Shown here: positions 60,306 through 64,000 of the stretch, piece by piece
Numbering within the stretch: the first letter of the stretch is position 1
Layout of the letters: every line of letters starts with the position of its first letter
From: Gleimia hominis
GTDB lineage: Bacteria; Actinomycetota; Actinomycetes; Actinomycetales; Actinomycetaceae
DNA: 64,000 nt
Direction of reading: 5' to 3'
Assembly: GCF_002871945.2 (NCBI RefSeq)
Contig: NZ_CP126963.1
Coordinates: 2,100,055 to 2,164,054 of the forward strand
The notes under the pieces: generated by a model
Seen by the model: the letters and a program-made list of their open reading frames with translations, nothing else
What the model was told of the DNA's origin: nothing
Databases searched by the model: none
Program-made: the position numbers and the translations under genes

Positions 60306-61589
60306 TTAAAGCGGCGGGTTTGCGACCCCGGTGTAGGTCAGCCATTTTTGAGTGTCTCGCCACAGTGCCCCACGCGTGTCCGGAAGCGACAAAGTTAGGT
60401 CGTGCACACCGCGGTAGCGGCGGATCGTTATCCACTCACCGAGCCGCGCCGCCCGCTCCACAATGTCACGCACGTTCAGAACCGCATCCGCGAACCGTAC
60501 GTCCGCACTCCACTCCTCCCGTTCGTAAGAAGAAGTTGACGCGAGCGCTAAAACGGGACACGTTATGTCCAATCCTTTCGCTACCCGCTGGTGCCCTTCG
60601 CCGATCGCCGCGAGCCATCCAGCGAGAGTTTGCCGGTTGTCAGACTTCCATTCCGGCAGAATCGACCACCCGCGGATCGCAGGGTCGTTGGCCCACTGCT
60701 GATACATCTGGGGCAGGGCACCGTCGCGTTCTTGCCAGCCCTGCAGTGACTCGCCGTAGAAATTGTTCCCACCCGTGTTAATCACCCATCGTGGGTCGCG
60801 ACCCGCCATAATTTCAACTAGTTGCTGCGTTGCCGAGCGCATGAAGGGTGAAGTCTGCAGATCCAACCAAGGCGAGTTCAACCACAGTGCCGCGAGTGCC
60901 CCCGGGTTGCGATGCGCCCACAGCGAAGCCGTTAACCCACCTGTGGAGTGCGCCATCATTACCACGGGCAAATCCGTTCCGATGACGCTCAGCGCTTCCG
61001 AAATGTCCTCATCGTACGTGCGCAAGCTTGTGATCCACCCAAACGTCTGATTCTTACGCCACGAACGGCCGTATTTACGTAAGTCCAGTGCGTAGAACTG
61101 CCCGCCCATCAGTGCGATTGCGCGTGCCATTTCGCGATTAAAAAAATAGTCGTTCCACCCGTGAATGTACAGGGCGTTAAACAGCGGCTTCCCCCGGTGC
61201 GCAGGGAGGTTTTTCAGCACGAGGGTAGCCGGGTCCGCCTCGGATTGAGCTGCCCACAAAGCTGAGTCCGCCTCGGATTGAGCTGCCCACAAAGCTGGGT
61301 CCGCCTCGGATTGCGCTGCCCACAAAGCTGGGTCCGCCTGCGCGTGCGCATCTCGTAAACCCGGGCCCGCCTGCGAGCTGGAGTCGCGTAAACCGGGATT
61401 GAGGGCGCGCATAACTGGATCCGCCGCGGGGCTGTGCCGCACGAGGGTGGCGACAACCTCGCCTTCCTCATCCGGCAGTAGCTGCAGGGCCATCGCCTCG
61501 AAACCATCGCCGAGGATATCTGGAGTCCACACTCCCGCCCGGGGGATCGCAGTATTGTCAAATGCGCGCGTGGGGTCAAACGTTTCCAT
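60306..61589 (-). CDS. Alpha/beta hydrolase with an 11-residue repeat insertion
   Basis: 427 residues. The alpha/beta hydrolase core has ALYIHGWNDYFFNREMARAI (oxyanion side), VVMMAHSTGGLTASLWAH (nucleophile Ser in A-H-S-T-G) and the catalytic His in RRYRGVHDLTLS. It resembles serine aminopeptidase S33/lysophospholipase-like enzymes; substrate unknown. No signal peptide. Residues about 65-120 are a repeat, ADPALWAAQSE, in three good and two to three degenerate copies, coded by 33-bp units. ATG after TAGAGGA. It lies upstream of the fdhF-like gene on the same strand, 118 bp apart. Confidence 0.85.
   Translation of the reverse strand: METFDPTRAFDNTAIPRAGVWTPDILGDGFEAMALQLLPDEEGEVVATLVRHSPAADPVMRALNPGLRDSSSQAGPGLRDAHAQADPALWAAQSEADPALWAAQSEADSALWAAQSEADPATLVLKNLPAHRGKPLFNALYIHGWNDYFFNREMARAIALMGGQFYALDLRKYGRSWRKNQTFGWITSLRTYDEDISEALSVIGTDLPVVMMAHSTGGLTASLWAHRNPGALAALWLNSPWLDLQTSPFMRSATQQLVEIMAGRDPRWVINTGGNNFYGESLQGWQERDGALPQMYQQWANDPAIRGWSILPEWKSDNRQTLAGWLAAIGEGHQRVAKGLDITCPVLALASTSSYEREEWSADVRFADAVLNVRDIVERAARLGEWITIRRYRGVHDLTLSLPDTRGALWRDTQKWLTYTGVANPPL
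61231..61395. repeat. 33-bp tandem repeat inside the alpha/beta hydrolase gene
   Basis: Units begin at 61231, 61264, 61297, 61330 and 61363; the first three are nearly identical (GTCCGCCTCGGATTG...), the last two degenerate. The period is a multiple of three, so the frame is kept. Confidence 0.92.
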
Positions 61590-61943
61590 TCCTCTACTTT
61601 AGAAGATGTTGCACATTCGCAAGAATCAACTACCTGACATGTTTCCCGTGCGTGGTGCAGATCCGAATTAGAACTATGAGGTACTTCAAATTCGCCTGCC
61701 TCACGGTTTCGGTAAAGCCGGTTAGGCGCGTGGTTTTAGCTGTATTCTCCGCGTTAACGACGCGCGGGCGATATTCCTAAAAAAAAGTAAAATCAAGAGG
61801 ACACGCCGACCAACCAATGGGACTAGTGTTAATGATGTTGCGATAGTTGTTGCTGTTGCGATAGTTTAGTTTCAACATAACGTTTTAGAAAAGAAATGTC
61901 TCGCGCGCCTGAGTGCGCGCGAGAGGTTTGGAATGAGGTTACA
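61590..61943. other. 354-bp divergent spacer and leader of the NlpC/P60 gene
   Basis: The spacer is AT-rich (CCTAAAAAAAAGTAAAATC near 61780), holds two copies of GTTGCGATAGTT (61837 and 61855), and ends with a strong stem-loop at 61899-61924. I looked for a c-di-AMP (ydaO) riboswitch, common before such genes, and did not find its conserved core. Confidence 0.4.
61899..61924 (+). promoter_or_regulatory. Perfect 10-bp stem-loop in the leader of the NlpC/P60 gene
   Basis: TCTCGCGCGC pairs perfectly with GCGCGCGAGA around CTGAGT, ending 10 bases before the GAGG preceding the TTG start at 61944. It could control translation or stabilise the mRNA. Confidence 0.55.
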
Positions 61944-63290
61944 TTGACGCGAATCCGGTCTAGAGGGACTATGGTAGTCACCTCTTTGTTGCTAACTTCT
62001 GGGTTGGTGTTGAGTGCAAACGCACTACCGTGGGGCAGTGAACAAACCACTGCTTTCGCAGCTACGGATCCCTCAGAAATGTCCGTCGCACAAATCGAAG
62101 TGGAACTAGCGAAAGTTCGCGCTAACGCTTCCCAAAGCGACATCAATGCCCGCATGGCGGAGGAACAACTTGCGCAATCACGCGACCGGCTCGACCAAGC
62201 GAACGCCCGCGTTAAAGAAGCACAAGATGCGGTCAACGCGTCAAAAGCTGACCTCGACAAAGCCCGTGACAACCTCGCGGAAGTAAGCCAAACTGCGTAC
62301 CGCGCCGGCAATGGTGGACTCGACCAGTTCGCGCCCTACCTGAAAACAGATGGCCTGGCAGAACTGGAACGCTCCGACAAAGCAATCTCCACATTCTCCG
62401 CAGAAGTGGACCAACGCATGCAACAAGTGTTGGCGCTAGAAAAAGTGACAAACACGCTGTCGGGACAGGCACAAGAAGCGCAGCAGCAAGCGCAAAAAGC
62501 GAACGATCAGGTACAGGAAAAAACCACGCAGGCGCGTGGGGAAGCCAAACAGGCTCGCGACGAAGTGACGCAAGTGGAACGCCGCCGCGAAACCCTGATT
62601 AACGCACTTGCCCAACGGCGGAAGACGTCCGTGGAAGAAGAGACGCGGCGGCAAAACGAGCGTGACGAACAGCAGGCACGCCGCGTTGAAGCAGACGAAC
62701 GCATCCGCGTTGAGCGGCAACAAAACCGGCCGCAACCGAGCGCACCGGAAGCGACGCAAACTCCGCAGCCAAGCCCGTCCCGACCCGCACCAAGCCAGCC
62801 GGCTCCGGCACCCAGCCGACCTGAACCGACGCGGCCCGCGCCGACGCAGCGCCCAGCTCCCCGTCCAACCCCACCGAAACCGAAACCACAACCAGCACCG
62901 GCACCCGCCCCAGCACCGTCACTGTCTGGCGCTCAGCAAGCAATCGCATTTGCTCGCTCTAAGATCGGTGCCACCTACGTGTGGGGTGGGGAAGGCCCCG
63001 GCTACGACTGCTCCGGTATCGTAATGATGGCTTGGCGTTCAGCAGGCCGCGCCTCGCTACCGCACTCCTCACAACAGCAGTACTACGCCACCGCGCGAGT
63101 ACCGATTAGCCAACTGCAACCCGGAGACCTTATATTCTACGGTCGTGGCGGCAGCGCAAACGCGATCTACCACGTAGCGATGTACACGGGCAACGGCCGG
63201 ATGATCGAAGCAGTTGACTTCGGGTACCCACTCACAGAGGGACCACTGCGTTACACCGGCCTGGTTCCCTCAGGCGGACGGGTACTGTAA
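61944..63290 (+). CDS. Secreted NlpC/P60 (C40) peptidoglycan hydrolase with coiled coil
   Basis: About 448 residues. A signal peptide (TRIRSRGTMVVTSLLLTSGL...ALPWGS) is followed by a long coiled coil (about 40-250), a Pro-rich linker (about 255-325) and an NlpC/P60 domain: GATYVWGGEGPGYDCSGIVM with the catalytic Cys, LQPGDLIFYG, and YHVAMYTGNGRMIEAV with the catalytic His. This is the layout of RipA/PcsB-like enzymes that cut peptidoglycan stem peptides at the septum. The frame is open to an ATG at 61896, but that codon lies against a strong stem-loop; the TTG at 61944, five bases after GAGG, gives a cleaner signal peptide. Confidence 0.9.
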   Translation: MTRIRSRGTMVVTSLLLTSGLVLSANALPWGSEQTTAFAATDPSEMSVAQIEVELAKVRANASQSDINARMAEEQLAQSRDRLDQANARVKEAQDAVNASKADLDKARDNLAEVSQTAYRAGNGGLDQFAPYLKTDGLAELERSDKAISTFSAEVDQRMQQVLALEKVTNTLSGQAQEAQQQAQKANDQVQEKTTQARGEAKQARDEVTQVERRRETLINALAQRRKTSVEEETRRQNERDEQQARRVEADERIRVERQQNRPQPSAPEATQTPQPSPSRPAPSQPAPAPSRPEPTRPAPTQRPAPRPTPPKPKPQPAPAPAPAPSLSGAQQAIAFARSKIGATYVWGGEGPGYDCSGIVMMAWRSAGRASLPHSSQQQYYATARVPISQLQPGDLIFYGRGGSANAIYHVAMYTGNGRMIEAVDFGYPLTEGPLRYTGLVPSGGRVL

Positions 63291-63345
63291 AAAACTAAAA
63301 ACCGCGTCAAAATGCCGGTGGTGACCCAAGCGTTACCCACCGAAA

Positions 63346-63388
63346 CGAAAAAGTGGGGTACTGACACCAGTCGGTACCCCACTTGGCT
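63346..63388 (-). terminator. Terminator of ppa made from an inverted pair of GGTACC motifs
   Basis: AAGTGGGGTAC (63351-63361) pairs perfectly with GTACCCCACTT (63374-63384) around a 12-base loop. On the minus strand it is followed by TTTTCGTTT, so it terminates ppa just after its stop; it also lies 60 bp after the converging NlpC/P60 gene. Confidence 0.85.
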
Positions 63389-63400
63389 TACCAGATAGTT

Positions 63401-63901
63401 TTAGTCGTAGTAACCCGCATCCTTAGCCCGCTGGTAAGAACGATTCACTTCCGCTTCCGCTTCCTCACGGCCAACCCAGTGCGCACCCTCAACAGACTTA
63501 CCGGGCTCCAAATCCTTATACACCTCAAAGAAATGCTGAATCTCAAGCCGGTGGAACTCCGAAATGTCCTCAATTTCCGTACGCCACGACGCCCGCTGGT
63601 CGCCCGACGGCACACAAATCACCTTGTCGTCGCCACCGTTCTCATCGCGCATCCGGAACATCCCAAGCGCGCGGCAGCGAATCACGCAACCGGGGAACGT
63701 AGGTTCTTCCAAAATCACCAACGCATCCAGAGGGTCCCCATCCTCACCCAACGTGTCCTCAATAAACCCGTAATCATCCGGGTACCGCGTAGAAGTGAAG
63801 AGCATGCGGTCCAAACGGATCCGCCCCGTCTCATGGTCCACCTCATACTTATTGCGATTGCCCTTAGGGATTTCAATCGTTACATCAAATTCCAAAGCCA
63901 T
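63401..63901 (-). CDS. ppa: Inorganic pyrophosphatase
   Basis: 166 residues of the family I enzyme. [21 protein letters not shown] (Glu, Lys), [20 protein letters not shown] with the signature [16 protein letters not shown] (metal aspartates), and GDDKVICVP near residue 97. It hydrolyses pyrophosphate to phosphate and so pulls biosynthetic reactions forward; pyrophosphate is also made or used by PPDK, coded earlier in the window. ATG on the minus strand after GGGAAGGG. The gene is complete. Confidence 0.97.
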   Translation of the reverse strand: MALEFDVTIEIPKGNRNKYEVDHETGRIRLDRMLFTSTRYPDDYGFIEDTLGEDGDPLDALVILEEPTFPGCVIRCRALGMFRMRDENGGDDKVICVPSGDQRASWRTEIEDISEFHRLEIQHFFEVYKDLEPGKSVEGAHWVGREEAEAEVNRSYQRAKDAGYYD

Positions 63902-64000
63902 TCCCTTCCCGTGTTGTAGGACTCCAGATTACCTGACTAAACCTTCAATGAATCACACTACACTTAGAACGGGACATAAAGGCACCAACGGAAGGAAAAC

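Larger units (their letters stand above)
1511..63790. repeat. Dispersed motif GRGGGTACYT, both strands
   Basis: The 10-mer GGGGGTACCT occurs exactly at, for instance, 3814, 5798, 7961, 10139, 14854, 16262, 17678, 21225, 25657, 29833, 41423, 51622, 54349 and 60266; its reverse form AGGTACCCCC at 5825, 12014, 13391, 14187, 17353, 19428, 28201, 32332, 38662, 42928, 52557 and 54103, among others (positions within a few bases). Counting by eye gives about 35 exact copies, against an expectation well below one for a random 10-mer in 64 kb. Relaxed forms (GAGGGTACCT, AAGTACCCTC, GGGGTACTT) bring the total to roughly 140. Both orientations are about equally common. Confidence 0.92.

Noticed and set aside
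59792-60781. Plus-strand open frame (329 codons) opposite the fdhF-like gene
   Set aside because: Antisense to two well-supported genes and without any family resemblance.
61600-61940. c-di-AMP (ydaO) riboswitch before the NlpC/P60 gene
   Set aside because: Such riboswitches often precede these genes in actinobacteria, but the conserved core sequence was not found.
1511-63790. The GGTACC signal explained simply as a restriction site kept by a methylase
   Set aside because: Restriction sites are usually avoided and would be enriched only as the palindrome; here the enrichment extends asymmetrically (G-rich on one side, YT on the other) and includes GTACT variants.

Overview
The window comes from an actinobacterium of moderate GC, most likely in or near the family Actinomycetaceae; I cannot name a species. 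The evidence is: HspR with HAIR operators before dnaK and clpB, a dnaK-grpE-dnaJ operon whose DnaJ lacks zinc fingers, MurT/GatD lipid II amidation genes, a DUF4032 kinase-like protein, DUF6318-type lipoproteins, an actinobacterial AbiEi/DUF559-type protein and ClpC. No rRNA, tRNA, CRISPR array or insertion sequence was found.

Layout. 1-6.9 kb: a non-coding stretch, an orphan HNH-repeat DNA-binding protein, an S4 RNA-binding protein, an AspT/YidE-type transporter, an M18 aminopeptidase, an unknown membrane protein and a GNAT acetyltransferase. 7-9.3 kb: threonine synthase and a WrbA-type flavoprotein, convergent. 9.5-14 kb: the heat-shock operon dnaK-grpE-dnaJ, then hspR. 14.4-18.1 kb: a POT peptide transporter and an X-Pro peptidase-like hydrolase, apparently one unit. 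18.3-20.3 kb: accessory DUF559 and membrane proteins. 20.5-25.4 kb: murT-gatD and the HspR-controlled clpB. 25.8-32.8 kb: serine hydrolase, exonuclease III, SDR, HAD phosphatase, TrmH methyltransferase, class II aldolase, TauE/SafE exporter. 33.4-37.8 kb: a compositionally distinct island with three paralogous DUF6318 lipoproteins, a secreted PKD-like protein and an unknown membrane-anchored protein. 38-44.5 kb: GDPD, DUF4032, an unknown 8-TM protein, a nitrobindin-like protein, YgfZ and Dtd. 45-51.6 kb: clpC, ppdK and a PfkB kinase. 51.7-56.6 kb: a large FAD/Fe-S dehydrogenase and a protein that looks like a PD-(D/E)XK nuclease joined to a RAMA domain. 56.7-64 kb: fdhD, an FdhF/YdeP molybdoenzyme, an alpha/beta hydrolase, an NlpC/P60 cell-wall hydrolase and inorganic pyrophosphatase.

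The most striking signal is not a gene. A short asymmetric motif, consensus GRGGGTACYT (strongest form GGGGGTACCT), occurs through almost the whole window on both strands, inside genes and between them. By eye there are about 35 exact copies of the 10-mer and roughly 140 looser copies. It recurs in disordered linkers of unrelated proteins, forms inverted pairs that look like terminators, and is almost absent from the 32.9-38.4 kb island. This resembles HIP1 of cyanobacteria or the DNA uptake sequences of Neisseria and Pasteurellaceae; I know of no such system described for actinobacteria.

A second theme is short tandem repeats placed exactly at gene 3' ends, starting at or just after the stop codon, in at least seven genes.
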